The translations under genes were made by a program, and so were the position numbers. DNA of 64,000 nt from Isoetes taiwanensis. Lineage: Eukaryota > Streptophyta > Lycopodiopsida > Isoetales > Isoetaceae. The stretch spans positions 1,301,927 through 1,365,926 of the forward strand of contig JAJEKV010000001.1 of the NCBI GenBank assembly GCA_021234155.1, read 5' to 3'. Shown in pieces: positions 22,497 through 36,152 of this stretch. The notes beneath the pieces were generated by a model that worked only from the letters and a program-made list of their open reading frames with translations, was not told the origin of the DNA and did no database searches. Within the stretch, counting starts at the first letter, position 1. Every line of letters begins with the position of its first letter.

Positions 22497-25146
22497 AGGA
22501 ATTTTTAATGTAGGATTTTGTATAGAGGGCTCTGCCCATTTTGTAAATAGAGCTCTGCTCATAGCGGAAGTAAGTGAGCAAGGCTCATATTTTGTAATTT
22601 GCCTCTACTAATATAAATATGCCGCTTTTAGTCACTATCTGTGGTGTCGGAACTTTGTGGAGCATCATGTGTAGAACTGTCTGTAGCTTCTGTATGAAAT
22701 TGTTTTAGGCGAAAGCCATTAACGAGTAGGTAATGGAGTGCCATCTAACTTTCGACCCAGCTTGAAAACTTGGGTTGAACAACTTGAATAATTTGATAAG
22801 GACCAAGCCACGAACTTTAACTTGCAGGAAACTTTTGTAACGAGAATCATAAAGAAAACCAAATCACCTTCTTTGAATTTTTTGTCTTAAGGCGTTTGTC
22901 ATGCAAGGATTTACGCAAGCTGTTGACCATGAAGAACACGAATGTAAGCATCTCTCAGAAGTTCATCTAACTTGTTCCAATTGATAAACCCGTTCCTTGA
23001 GTGCAACTTGGTGGATTATGTCTTTGTAGCAAGTTGGAAAGCGAGAGAGTCGGAAGAATATATTCAAAGGGCATGAGAGCTTCTTGACCATAAACCAATT
23101 TGAAAGGAGTGTGGCCGGTAGCAATTTTGAAACTGGTGTTGTAAGCCCAAAGAACAGTAGGCAACTTGTCTTGCCAATCTGTTCGAGAAGCATCACAAAT
23201 TTTCTTGAGAACAGTGAGGAGTGTTTTGTTGGTACTTTCAGCCAAACCATTCCCCTGAGGATAGTAAGGTGTACTCTTCCTGTGTCGTATTTGAAGATAA
23301 TCCGTCGGCTCCTTGATGGTATGATTGACAAAATGCACGCCACGATCACTAACAAGTTCAGGTGGGGACATCCAAAACGCGTGATGATGTGCGTGGTAGA
23401 GAACCTTTGGCGGTCTTGGCGGCGGTGTTGTGCGGAAGTGCACAAGCTTCCGCCCATTTTGTAGCATGTCGGTGATGACCAGAATGTAGTGAACACGGTG
23501 TGCGTAGCCGGTCGGGTCCATGGGCCCCACAAAGTCCATTCCCCATTTCTTTGAAGGGAAGTGGCGTGGCGGCCACCGCATCAAGGGAAGAGCGTCACGG
23601 GCCGTGGGCTTTCCCACACGCTGACAGACGTCACACGTGCGAGCATAAGCATGGGCATCTTTGAAGAGCGTGGGCCAAAAATATCCTGCCAAAAGAATTT
23701 TGCATGCCGTGGCGTCACCACTAAAATGACCACCACCAAGCCCGTCATGGGCTTGTCGAACAATGTCAGGCACCTCATGAGGGAGGACACAACGACGGAG
23801 GACCATGTCTTTGCCGCATTTGTATAAGTAGCCTGCAACCATGGTATAGTCACGGACCTCTCCCGGAAACCCGATGGTGGGCGGAGCGGTTTGTCCACGA
23901 GAGAGTGTCGGATCTTCTGGAGGAAGAGCACCAGTGAGAAGATATTGTTGAAAGTTGTGAAACCAATGGGGCGTGGCCGTGACCAGGAACAATTGAGCAT
24001 CTGGAAAGGCATTAGAAACACCCGTGGAGGAATCATCTGTGTGGATGCGTGAAAGATAATCAGGTACCACATGAGACTTGCCTGCCTTATGAACAATTTC
24101 GAAGGGCGCGAATTCTTGCAGAAGAAGGACCCAATGAGCAATTCTACCCGTGGGCGTGGCTTTGTTGATTAAATAAAGAAGAGCTTGATGATCAACAAAG
24201 AACTTGATCTGGCTGCCCAACAAATAATGACGGAAACGTTGGACACACCCGTTCCGTGGCAGAGTAGTTGCGCTCAGCAGGATTGAGTTTCCGGCTGGCA
24301 TAACGGATTGGTTTGTCCGTGTGCTCATCATATGCCTGAGAAAGAACAGCACCAATGGCAAAAGCAGAGACATCAACATGAACGTGAAAAGGCTTCTCCC
24401 ATTGAGGAGGAAGAAGTACCGGGGCCTGAGTAAGCAACAGCTTCAACCACGGCGGCTTCCCGCTTGGGGATTCCAAGCCCAAGTGGATTCATCACCCGCG
24501 AGTTTATGAATGGGATCAGCTATAGCTGCAAGTCCAGGAATGAAGGTGGAATAGTAATTAACCTTACCCAGGAAGCAACGTGTCTCTTTGATATTCGATG
24601 GTGCTTGAGCCTTCAGTACACAACTGATTTTAGCAGGATCCGTGGTGATTCCATCTTTACTGACCACATGACCCAAAAGAATGCCTGAGGTGACGCAGAA
24701 AGTGCATTTCTCAGGATTGAGACTAATGCCGATTCATCACATTTTTTGAAAGACTAGCTCTAACTTCTCCAAGTGATCATCCATGGAGTCGTAGGCGAAA
24801 AAGTCATCTTGAAAGATCCGGAGAAAAGGTTGATCCTTCATATAGTCTTGAAAAGACGAGAGAGCATGATCTTCTTGAAAGGTTGAAGGAGAGTTTGATA
24901 ACCCAAAAGGGACCACCTTGTAGGCAAAAAGTGCTTTACCCGGTGGTGAAGGTAGTTTTGAGTTGATCTTCTTTCTTGATAGAAATTTGATTGTACCGGA
25001 GAAACCATCCATGAAAGAGTATCATCTCATGACCAAAGAACTTCTTCAAGAACCTGGTTAGGTGAAGGGAAGTGGAAAGTGATCATTTCCGTAGCTTGAT
25101 TGAGTTTTCGTAGTCCACGCAAAGCGCCGGATCTTACCATTGTGTT

Positions 25147-25557
25147 CGGTGTAGGTTAAGCACGTTAATGCGTTACGTTTTCATACTTAACGCACGTACC
25201 CATACATTCTATCGTAATTCATTTTGTGCATCAAATAAAAAAAAAAAAATTTGGTTTGTTGTTTACGCATTACGCGTGCCATGCGTGCTATATGAAAATG
25301 CGATGCAATTATAAATGCGTACTTTATAGGTACGCGGTACAAAGTACTTTTCAAAAAATAAAAAAATAATTTTTTTTAGGTTAACGCGTCGTCTGCGACG
25401 ATATTTTATGGCATTGTATGCGTGCCGTCTGGCGTACTTTAAACAACTACTTTTTGACGACGTTTATGCATCGCGAACCGTAAATCGTTACCCGTCGCGT
25501 GCGTTGCATACGTCGGCATTAACCGCGGTGCGGTATGGAAGATCTGATTACTAAGCG
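25147..25557. mobile_element. 411-bp insertion with 8-bp target duplication (hAT-like MITE)
   Basis: It interrupts the RT region of the Ty3/gypsy element. ATTGTGTT occurs immediately before (25139-25146) and after (25558-25565), an 8-bp target duplication as made by hAT transposases. The insert is unlike its surroundings: rich in GCGTAC, TTACGC and other CG words in an A/T background, with A- and T-runs. Terminal inverted repeats are weak (GGTTAA near both ends in opposite orientation). It has no ORF. Confidence 0.7.
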
Positions 25558-26261
25558 ATTGTGTTTGAGAACAATGACAATGGGGCTCACCCATTGAGTG
25601 TTTGACCTCATAAATGGGGCCGGCTGAGCCCCAAGAGTTTGTCAATTTAGGCCTTGACACGGTCCGCGGTAATTTGGGTTGAGCCTATAGTGTCGTTCTA
25701 GATTGGCGGCATCGAGGTTTGGTAGGAATGGTGAGTTCCCCAACTCTTTTTTTGATACCTCGAAAGGTCTTTGTAGCTCCAAGCAAAATATGTTTGAACT
25801 TCTTGAGCAGGCGTCCACGGGCGCGTGCTTTATAAGTGGATGGAAGATTAGCGACTAAAAGCCGATTTGGTTGATTGTTACCAATGTCCACGATGTCCAC
25901 TTCGGAGTTTGAATATGAGGAACAACCTCCGGTGTCCCGAACACGATGAGCGGGGAGGTTGAAGCATGACAGAGGAGCAAAAACATTTTGAGTGGTGAAG
26001 AAAAGAGGCTGGCGAGTGTCATCAAGCAAGGGTTGCTTCATGGCGACATGAACATCGGCAGTCTCAAAGAAGAGGTTGTGTCTGAAAAATGATCAAGACA
26101 TTGCGATTCTGAGGAAGCGGTGTAAGGGTCCGTGGAGAGAGCCCACCTGTACACGTCCGATCCCAATCGTCATGTCACCCCAAGGATCGCATGACACTGG
26201 GTAGGATGAGAGGGCGGGACCAGCAGGTGGAGCTTGAACATGATAAATATTTTGTGCTTAC

Positions 26262-26288
26262 GGGTGTAAATTTGATATTGGTACCCAA
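26262..26288. repeat. Left terminal inverted repeat
   Basis: 27 bases, exact reverse complement of 37480-37506. An internal GGTACC lies near its inner end. Confidence 0.92.
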
Positions 26289-26665
26289 TTTTGGCGAAAG
26301 CACCAAGCACTTGAAGCACCTAAAAATTCGAGTAGCCATCTAAAATTCGAGTAGCCATAATACATAGAATCTCGCGGTGCCCTCGGTTCCCGCGCCTTTT
26401 GCTTTTGGCTTTCCCCTTTTTCGATCCCAAATTTTGAATCCCCTGTTTCGAAAGCTCCTCCATCGAAAAATCAATTTTCCTTTTCATCCGCCGATCCAAT
26501 CGTCTCAAAGATGGCCGAGGTTGATTCTGAGCGGTGAATTCATAGACATTCACGGTTTCCATAGAGAGCTGAATTCAGCCATCTTTGAGACGAAATGGCT
26601 TGAACAAAATGTAACAGATCTCGCGCCAATGGTTTTCGGTTTGGCAAGAAGCACCAAACAATAAG

Positions 26666-27560
26666 ATGAAACTTCTTATGGTCCAGCCTCGGCTCAAGGA
26701 AAAATTGAATACATTGTTGAAGAAGCTATATCAAACAGAAAACATTCCCAACAATGAAGTAAGAAAGCAGGTAGCTTATGCTTTTGCTTGGGAGAATTGT
26801 GACTCGGCTGCTGCAAATCCTGAAAATCATAAGATCAATTGGGCGTCTTTTGGAGCTCAAATTATGAAGTCTGAAGTGTTGAGTCAAAGGGGAGGAAGTT
26901 GCAAGTTCAAGCAAAGGTACTCCTACCCAAAACTCTAAATTAGACCAGTCTGCTTTGATAGAGAATTTTGAGTTGATCAAATTAAATGCAAACAAACTTG
27001 AGAATGAGAGGGCAGAAATGTTTGAAGAGGTGCAGGCAATTGATGTCAATTTAGCTGCTGAAGCTAAATCCAATTCAAAATTTACTGCTGAGTTAGAAGA
27101 GAGCAGGACAAAGGTTGAGAATTTGAAGATTTCAATTTCTGAATTGGATGATGAAAATGCAAGTTTCAGAAAAGATCTTGAGATGTCTCTCACTATGGAG
27201 ATATATTATCAGCAGAGACTCGAGAAGCTTATCACATCTGCGGATCGGGGAAACAAGTATTTTGAGGAAGCAAAAGTTAGAAGATGAGATAAAAGACAAG
27301 GATGAAAGAATTTCAGGAATTGAGAGGGTACCTTAACCATTTGATGTAACTGAAGCATGTGACTTCCACACTTTTCGCATCAACACTATAAGGAGAACAC
27401 TACCCGGGGCTTTGCAATTTTGGTACTTGCCGCTTGTGTGGCCTAACTTTCCATGACAGGTACAAATTGTCATTGACCTTATTTTGTGATCATGAATACC
27501 ATCTAGCATGTGCAGCTTTTATTGAAGGAAGGTAAGTGCAAGGTATGTGATGTGTCCATT
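26666..27560 (+). pseudogene. Coiled-coil protein with a RING-H2-like zinc finger, cargo of the DNA transposon
   Basis: Starting at MKLLMVQPRLKEKL, the frames read an alpha-helical part (VRKQVAYAFAWENCDSAAA). A long coiled coil follows, with KLENERAEMFEEVQAI and LEESRTKVENLKISISELDD (about 26955-27285). Then at 27428 come CRLC, 15 residues, CDHEYHLAC and, one frame over, CKVC (27537-27548). The spacing C-x2-C-x15-C-x-H-x2-H-x2-C-x(about 10)-C-x2-C fits the RING-H2 consensus, the class found in many E3 ubiquitin ligases. Frame changes are needed near 26935, near 27275 and between the sixth and seventh ligands. The last change falls at AAG|GTAAGTG, which could instead be a splice donor. A host origin is inferred. 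Confidence 0.45.
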
Positions 27561-27736
27561 CATCCATTTATATATTGAATGGGCATGACGTGAGAATTGC
27601 CTAAAGTAATAGATGTGCCGGTGACAAAGCTATTGTAGAAGATCTGACATGTAGATGAGAGTGCTCTAAATCAACATGGTAATAACTGCTAAGACTGTTA
27701 GTGAAGCGGAATCTGTGAAATGCACAACAATTTTTA

Positions 27737-28289
27737 ATGGACCAATTAATGATGAGTCCTAGGAAGATCTTGAGTCCTAGGAAGATCTTGAGGAGAAAAG
27801 CCAGTCGAAAAGATAATTATCAAGAAGCTTCCATTGCAAGTCCCGAGGATAAGGAACCTGTCGACAAGGATCACGGTGACAATGAGGAGGTAGAGAGTAC
27901 ACTGTTAGAGAGAAGAGGGCAGCAACCAAGAGGAAAAGTGCAAAATGGGAAATGGGAAACAAGAAGAAAGCAAAGAACACGTAATCGCTAAGAAAGCAAG
28001 TAAGAAAGGAAAGAATATGAATCGGGTTTGTGAAGAGGAAATACAATTTCAGGAGGAGGGCACTTGATAAGGGCTTGGAAAAGGCTGATCTGAGCGTGTA
28101 AACTTGAATCAAGAAGCCTGCGAGTGCAAGCAAACTCGCCACAGGCCACCAAGAACTAAAGAATTGGTAGATGCACTAATTGAAGAGGATGAAGAAATAT
28201 TTGAAGATGCTCAAAATGACATGACATCTCGTGGCTTCGACAAGACTACAGTAACAAAAGCTGAGAGATTGAAAGCAATGATAGAGTAA
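27737..28289 (+). pseudogene. Charged low-complexity frames downstream of the RING-like finger
   Basis: Lys/Arg/Glu-rich frames with a perfect 18-bp tandem duplication (GAGTCCTAGGAAGATCTT twice, about 27764-27799), giving a repeated SPRKIL. A later frame (28104-28289) reads KELVDALIEEDEEIFEDAQ. These may link the finger and the phosphatase in one cargo gene. No family recognised. Confidence 0.3.
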
Positions 28290-28429
28290 TACGAGAAGGG
28301 CAATGATAATGTGTCTCTTAAGACTTTCTATTAGCTAATGTTTTAATGCTCGAGGTACACTTGTATTGGAAGAAGAAATTGAACATGTTGAGAAATTGAA
28401 CACTCAATTGAATCTTGTACCATACAAGG

Positions 28430-29101
28430 TTAATATAATGGAATTTTGAAGTTGTGTTTTATTTAATAAGTGTCCTTTATGTTTACTTTATGTTTTTTGT
28501 GATAGGGTGTACGGGGGACAGTCCTCTATGAAGAGGAAACCTGCTCATATTAGATGTTAATGGTGTTCTAGTTAAGACTTATCATAGGGACTGATCCGGT
28601 GCATGTGGACACTAGCTTTGTACATCACAAAACAAGCGAGAAAACTAGTTGTGGTAAGGCCTAATGCAGGAGAATTCTGAAAAAAGCAATGACTCATTTT
28701 GATATAGCCATTTGGTCTTCCATGAACCAAAGCACAATGTGAATGAAGTTCTAGATGTGATAGCACCAATCATTAGGACGAGACTTTGTATTCATATGGG
28801 ATCAGTCTAAGTGCTTGGAGATGCCATTTAGATGGCCAATTCAGTCTTCAAAACCATTGTACATGAAGCCTCTGTCAAGAGTTGTGATCGACTACCCACA
28901 ATATGATGGCTGCTGCATATTGTTGGATGATAGCATTCACAAAACTTTTGCTTCTCCACCATTCACATCTCTCTTGATACCATCCTTCACACTTGATCCA
29001 GATGATACTATGTTGGACAAATACATGCGGTGCTTGAAAAATTCGGAACCACGAGGTGCTTTTATGTCTTTGAAGTCTTTCAAACACTTGACTGAATTCT
29101 G
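28430..29101 (+). pseudogene. FCP1/NIF-type (HAD) phosphatase, cargo of the DNA transposon
   Basis: After a possible intron (AAG|GTTAAT near 28428 to TGTGATAG near 28505) the frames give, in order, LILDVNGVLVKTYH (HAD motif I, in the DxN form common in plant FCP1-like proteins), RKLVVVRPNAGEF then LKKAMTHFDIAIWSS (the RPxxxEFL...IWSS segment), FIWDQSKC, KPLYMKPLSRV, CCILLDDSIHK (the DD motif) and the SPPFTSLLIPSFTLDPDD tail. That full order identifies an FCP1-homology domain, which dephosphorylates proteins such as the RNA polymerase II tail. One C is missing between EF and LKK, and other shifts are needed, so this copy is dead. It lies on the strand opposite to the transposase. Confidence 0.7.
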
Positions 29102-31157
29102 AGAAAAACATAAGCAAATTTTACCTTGATAAGTCATTATCAGAAGGATTGTTGCTGAAGTGCCACCTAAGAAATGCAACCACCTCCTTTGCACATTGCA
29201 ATTTCCTTCCATTATATTTCATCTGTTCCTTTGTTAAAATCCTCTTGATGACAGCTCCAGCACCATCATGCTCACCTTTTCCATGTGAGCTAGCAAAAAA
29301 TTTCGGATAATATCCTTTTCAAGTCGATTGTGAAACCTGCCAAGGAAGTAAAATGGTCTTGAAGACTTAAACTGTCTTGAGAACAACCATCACTCCAAAA
29401 ACATGTTTTTTATAGTTAACTCAATAGATTGTAGCCAATGCATGATTTTGGAGACAATCTTTGAACAAACTCGGTATCATGAGTTTTGTCATCATGATGT
29501 AGAAATGAGTCTCCTTCACAATTCCTTTCAAGGAGTCTTGCCTTTTCTCTTTTGCAACATTTTTTTTTTTTTGGACTCTTTATTATCTTCTTCCTTCTTT
29601 TGTCTTTCTTACGCCTCGATCTTCTCATTCTCCGTAAGTGATGTGCACGAGGAATAGAAACTTGGTCAGTATGCCAATGGCATGATTGAGCTTCTTGCTG
29701 AATTTTGAATCCATAATTCTCTGCAAAATCTATTACATGAGACACAATAGTGTCTTCTTGAATTGATGCCAAACATTGCTTGAATTGTTTGGCTTACCAA
29801 TGTCTTTCGGTAGTTATGTGGAACAAAAGGTCTTCAAAGTTTTAGTGGCATGTTCATGGAACTCAAAAGGAGAACCTGATTTGTATGCCAATCGGTAACC
29901 TTTGCGAGGTTTCTTGCCGGACACGGTTTTTGTTACGAACTTCTTGCGCAAAAGTGAACGACTTTAAAGCAGGACCTCTTTGCTTCACTAACATGAAATT
30001 GAGCGAGAATGTAAACTACATTTACCTTTTCAAACACTTTCCAATTAACATCTTGCCTATTATTCTTAACCTTCTCTCACAGGACATGTAGGAAGCCGCC
30101 GACAAACAAATAAATTAGATTAAAGACAATCAAAGCGAGGAAATAGAAAAGGAGCCATTACCTTTTCAAACCACACTTATTACCTGCGTCGCATTAGACA
30201 TGCATGCTTGTACCATTCTTCATTCTCATCCTTTGAAACACAACTGTCTCCAATATTCACTAGTGGATTTGATAGTGTGTTCTTTAGCTAAACATGTTGG
30301 ACTGCGAACCACAAATTACTTACACTTGCAATCTTTTACACCATATGGATCGGTCCTCATTTTATTTATTGCTTGCATGGCAAATTCAAGATGCGAGATG
30401 GTATTGGCGGCCTTGAGGTTTCTCTTTTCTTGAAGCTTCACGATATAGCTTGGTTTCAACCTCTCAAAAGTCTATTTGGGATATCTTCAAATCGGCATGT
30501 TCCTTTTGAAAGCAAGGTAAAAGCAAGCGTGAACAAAAAAGAAAAGAGAATTCAGATCGATAATAATGTCAAAATTACGAAACTAGACAAGCATGTTAAA
30601 AACAAAAAGATTGACTCAAATGCTATCTTTTTGTCAATAAAGTATGATCGAGTAATTCGGACTAAACATTGATTGTGGCAAGCTTGAGCCAGTCTCGTTT
30701 TTCTAGAATTGGGAAACTAGTTCTAGCGAATAGGCATATTAGTAACAAAAAAAAAGAATCAAAAACATACACGGTAACTTCTAGCAAGTGTATTGGATGA
30801 TCAATTCTTTCACCACTTCGGTAACATGTTTTCTAACATGTTTCTTATAGGGTGAAACAGAATATTTTCATCCCAAAACTTTCTTACAGCAGCTATCTCT
30901 TCAGGGGAAAGAGCATCAGATCTCTTCTTCCTTCCATGCATTGACCATGGACCAGCATCAAACTTCGGCACATATTCTTCTTCTAAATGCTTGGGTTCTG
31001 GTTTTCCAGGAATGGAAAGAAGCCTTGAAAATGCACTCCCGATTAATCCCTTTAGCTTGTTGAAAGCGCCATTTGGAGTGTGGACTTCCTAGCTATGAGT
31101 ACATCAGTATTTCTTTGAAATTTTTTGAGCCTGCATAGTTTCCCTAACATTGGAAAT

Positions 31158-31816
31158 TGATGAAATTTAAGTGTTCAACAAAGGTAATTCAACTTCAATT
31201 TATATATTCAGCTAGCAAATGGTATTGTTGAATCTATGACTAGGAAAGTAATAATTACAATCTATCAAAGGAGCCAAGAGATGGTCACTTATCCTTTGAT
31301 ATTAAGTACTTCCTATACCATTGAGTAAATCATAGTCATTAAACAACACTCATCGTGCGAGGGAGATTCTGCGATATTGTTTGTAGCGACTTAGCGAAGA
31401 TATAGCTTGTTCTAAGCAACGCACGGTGTATCACAAATGATCGATTCACATTTTATTTATTCACACTCCTCCGAGCCGGTTATGGCGGTGGATAAGGATC
31501 TCGGATAGAAAGTCATGTAGCCAAGGATCTCCAGATAGAAAGTCGTGTAGCCAAGATTATCCCACAGACGTAAACTTGCAATTCGGCCTTTCCTTCATTT
31601 CATTTATCCCACATGCACATAAGCACGAATCGGCTTATTCTCTAACCATTGAGTTTTAGCAAAACCACTATAGTATTATCAAGCAATTAAACCTAGATTA
31701 CTTGAGATTCCCCCTTAGTCATTTGATCATTATTCACCTTAGGTTAACATCCTCTTGTATCCATTACTCATGATCATGACTGCCATCTATATCATCTGAC
31801 AACTCAATCTCCAACA
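31158..31816 (-). repeat. 3' LTR of the copia element
   Basis: Matches 36166-36823 almost throughout, except for a stretch of about 110 bases (31365-31475). The adjacent CCCCCTTCAG (31819-31828, plus strand) is the polypurine tract on the element strand. Confidence 0.95.
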
Positions 31817-34800
31817 TTCCCCCTTCAGATGATAAATATCTGCTATTGTATTGTACTGCATTTCTCAAGTCTTCAAACCTACTAACTGATAAGGCTTTGG
31901 TGAGAATATCAGCATATTGATCCTTAGTTTTAACATAAGTCAACTGCACTATTTTTTTCTGTACCATATCTCTGACAAAGTGTACTTGCATTTCAATATG
32001 CTTAGACCTTTCATGTAGAATTGGATTTTTCGTCATAGCTATGCAGCTAGTGTTGTCACAGAAAATACGAGTTGGACCTATTTGCTCACATTTTAATTCT
32101 GCTAAGAGTCTTCTTTCCCATACTACCTCCTTTGTTAGCAGAGAAGCTGCATTATATTCTGCCTCAGCACTGGAAAGAGCTATGCTATTTTGTTTCTTGC
32201 ATTTCCATGCCACTGGAGCTCCACCAAGCAATATAACATAGCCAGAAGTAGACTTTCTTTGGTCCAGATCCCCAGCCCAATCAGAATCACAATAAGCTTC
32301 TAATGTGAGATTATTTGTACAATACATAATCCCAACTTTCAATGTTCCTTTTAAATACCTGAGTATTCTCTTGGCTGCTATCCAATGTTCCTTGCCAGGA
32401 TTGTTATTGTACCTGCTTAACAGATTAACTCCAAATGCTATATCAGGTCTGGTGGAATTGGCCACATATGATAAACATCCTATCAGAGACCTGTATGGCA
32501 TTTTTTCCATTTGTTTCTTTTCTTCAAGAGAATTTGGACACATCTGAACTGATATTTTGAGACCTGGTACTATTGGTGTGCTTGCAATATTGCATTCACT
32601 CATAGAAAATTTCTTGAGCATATTAGCAATCTGAGTTTCTTGACTTAAGATCAGCAACTTATTGGTTCTGTCTCTGTACACATCGATACCTAAGAATCTT
32701 TTTAATTCTCCAAGATCTGTCATTTGGAATCTTTTCTTCAAGAGCCATTTGCAATGCTGCAATATTGATGTATTATTTGCAACCATAATATTGTCATCTA
32801 CATACAATCCAATGATACACCAATTTTTATTATCACCAAATCTGTACAAATTTCCATCACATTGTAATTTTTGAAAACCTTGTTCCAGGAGATAACCATC
32901 CATACATCTATACCATTCTCTTGGTGCTTGTTTTAGTCCATACACAGCTTTATTTAACCTCCAAACTTTGCCATTTTCCTCTTCAAAACCAGGTGCAGGC
33001 TTAAGGTAGATTTCCTCTTCTAACTCTGCATTCAAAAATGCTGTACTCACATCCATGTGATGAATTTCAAATCCATAAGCATTTGCAATTGCCAGCAGTA
33101 TTCTCAAGCTGTTAATTTTTACCAAAGGAGAAAAAGTTTCATCAAAATCCATACCTTTTTTCTGTGTAAAGCCTTGTGCTACTAGTCTTGCCTTGAATTT
33201 TTTTAATTTTCCATCTACTCCTTGTTTAATCCTGAAAATCCACTTATTTCCAACCACATTCTTGTTTTCAGGTTTATCTACCACAGTGTAAGTTTTTGTT
33301 CTTTGAAATGCTAGCATTTCTTCTTCCATTGCTTGAGTCCAATTACCTGAATCTTTCCCTTTTACAGCTTCTTCAAAGGTGTGTGGCAGATCATCTGTTT
33401 CTAGCACAAGAATATCAAACAAAGAATTAACTTCAAAGGTGTCATACCTTTTGCTTTTTCCAGTCTCAGTTCTTCCATACATTTCTGTATTCACCTTTGC
33501 TTCATCAGCTAAAATTTGAGCTTCAGTTCTTCTTTTCATTCTTTGTCTCTTTTCTGGAACAATTATTGGCATAGGCTCTACTAATTCTTTATGCTCAGCT
33601 TCAACCTGTTCTTTTTCAATCTCGATTTCTTGTTGACTCTCTGACTCTGTTACAGTATCCTGTGTTTGTTCATGCTCATCATCACTATCACTGTTTTCAA
33701 TTAATTTTCCTTCTTGTGCTGCTTGAGAGGTTTGCTCTCTATTTTCTGCAACAACCGAATCATTAGTGTTAAGATCTATGTCTTTAACTTTTTCATTAAC
33801 ATTTGGAATGGCTCTATAATATCTTTCTTCATCAAATACTACATCTTTGCTGATCAATATTTTTCTGCTCATAGGATCATACAATCTATAGCCTTTTGAG
33901 TTAGGATCATAACCTACTAAATAGGCAATGCAAGCTCGGTCATCAAGTTTTTTTCTCACTTCTTCGGGTACATGAACAAAGGACAAACAACCATAAGATC
34001 TTAAATTTTCATAGCTGGGTATTTTTCCTGACCACAGCATATTTGGTATTGTACCTCTTGTGCTGACTGAAGGTAGCATATTTTGTATATATACTGCAGT
34101 TCTTACAGCCTCATCCCAGAGAAAGTTTGGTAACCCTGAATACTTTAACATTGATCTGACAGCATTCAAAATTGTTCTGTTTTTCCTTTCTGCCACACCA
34201 TTCTGTTGTGGTGAATATCTGCAAGTCAACTGTCTTTTTATACCTCATATTGCACAGAATATTTTAAACTCATCTGACAAATATTCCCCTCCTCTATCAG
34301 ATCTTATGCATTTAATTTTTCTCCCTGTTTCTAACTCAACTTCTGCTGCAAACAATTTTAGTGCATCAAAGGCCTGATCCTTAGTTTTGAGCAGATAACA
34401 TTTTGTTTTTCTACTAAAATCATCTATGAAGGTCATGAAGTACCTATTTTTCTTCAAGCTTGTAACATTAATAGGCCCACACAGATCTGTATGGATTAGA
34501 TCCAATATTCCTTTAGCTCTTTTTGTAGATCTTTTAAAGGACAATCTTGCTTGTTTGCCAAGTTGGCAGCCAGCACATATTTTTTTCTTATCTCCTTCCT
34601 TTGCATTTATATATTTGTGCTTTTCTAGCAATTCTACATTGGCCATATTTGTATGACACAATCTATTGTGCCATATGTCCTTTGTTGGCAGTTCAACAAT
34701 ATTAATGCTTGGATTCTGTTCCTTTTGAAAACCAAACAAATTTCCAACCCTCCTTCCAATAAATCTCAAAATATTATCTTTATATATTTTGCATTGAAGC

Positions 34801-36152
34801 TTTTCAAAAATAACTTTGAAACCAAGGTCAACAAGCTGACATATTGATATTAGATTTCTTACTAGATTTGGAACACACAAAACTTCCTTAAGCAATACAC
34901 TTTTTCCTTGCAGATCAAATATTTCCAAAATTCCAGAATCCTGAATTTCTTGCACTCCACCATCACCAAGTTGAACATGACCCCGGCTTCTTTTGCACTC
35001 ATTTAACAGTTTTAGATCATGTACTACACTCTTTTCTGCTCCTGAATCTAACACAAGGAACTTGTTGTTAAATTTATTCACTCCTTGAGTAACATTAAGT
35101 AATTTTGTTACCTCAACTGTATCATCCAAGTTTTCTTCTTCAACCATGGCATCTTCAACCAAATTTATACTGGATGCTCCCTTGGATCTCCCTCGACCTC
35201 TTGAGCTTCCAAGACCTTTGCCACGACCTCTTCCTCTACCACTGATGCCCTTAGGGCTTGGACAGTCAACTGCAAAATGCCCTTTTCCATCACAGTTAAA
35301 ACATAATTTAAAACCTTTACCTGCATTTGGGCATTCAGATTTTAAATGACCATATTGATTGCAAGTGAAGCAAGGACCTATTTTGTCTCCCCTTCCAAAA
35401 CTCGAGCTTGCTCCCTTTCTTTGTTTTCCTGTATACAACACCTCAGCAGATTTATCATCATCATCTTGCACACCTTTTGTTTGTTCAAACTCAGTCCGAA
35501 TCATTCTTAAGGCGTGTTCCTTTGAAGTTGCAATATTCCTTATCAGTGTTGCTAGTCAGTGTGTTGTGACACCGCCCTAGACAAAGCTAAGATTTGATCT
35601 TGATCACTCTCGTAATATTGCCTGCACCTTCCAAATCTGCTACAATTGAGTCAAACTTTTCCAGAAAATCTGTCAAATTATCCTTCTCAAACAATTTTAA
35701 CTTCCTCAATTGTTTCTCTAACAAGTCAATTTGTGAAGAGCTTTTTACCTCATATTGACTTACCAAGTAACGCCACATTTCATCCGGTTTTCATTCCCTC
35801 GGGTCTTAACTTAAGAGCGTTACCTACTTTGCTCAAGATGATTGCTTGTGCCTCCTTAACCTTTCTTTGCATCAGCCATCACTAAGCATTCGGTCTTTGA
35901 AGAGCTCTTAGCAATCGTGGATCCTGCAAGGCCTCGGATGCACTTGTACTAACCGGGGACTAGAACCTCAGAACTTGTTGCGGTTACAGCCCGCCCTCCT
36001 CCTTCGATCGAGGTGCCACAAGTTTTCAAACTCAAAATGAGACTTAATACCATCCTTCCATCCACGAAACCCTCAGATCTCCTTTTAAAGACCTCAATCT
36101 GATTCAACAAATTAGCTGCAAATCTAGTAGACATTTTCAACAACAACCTGAT

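Noticed and set aside
23084-25012. Plus-strand frames across the gypsy pol region
   Set aside because: Antisense shadows of the pol domains; unlike 22227-22496 they lack a TATA box or leader.
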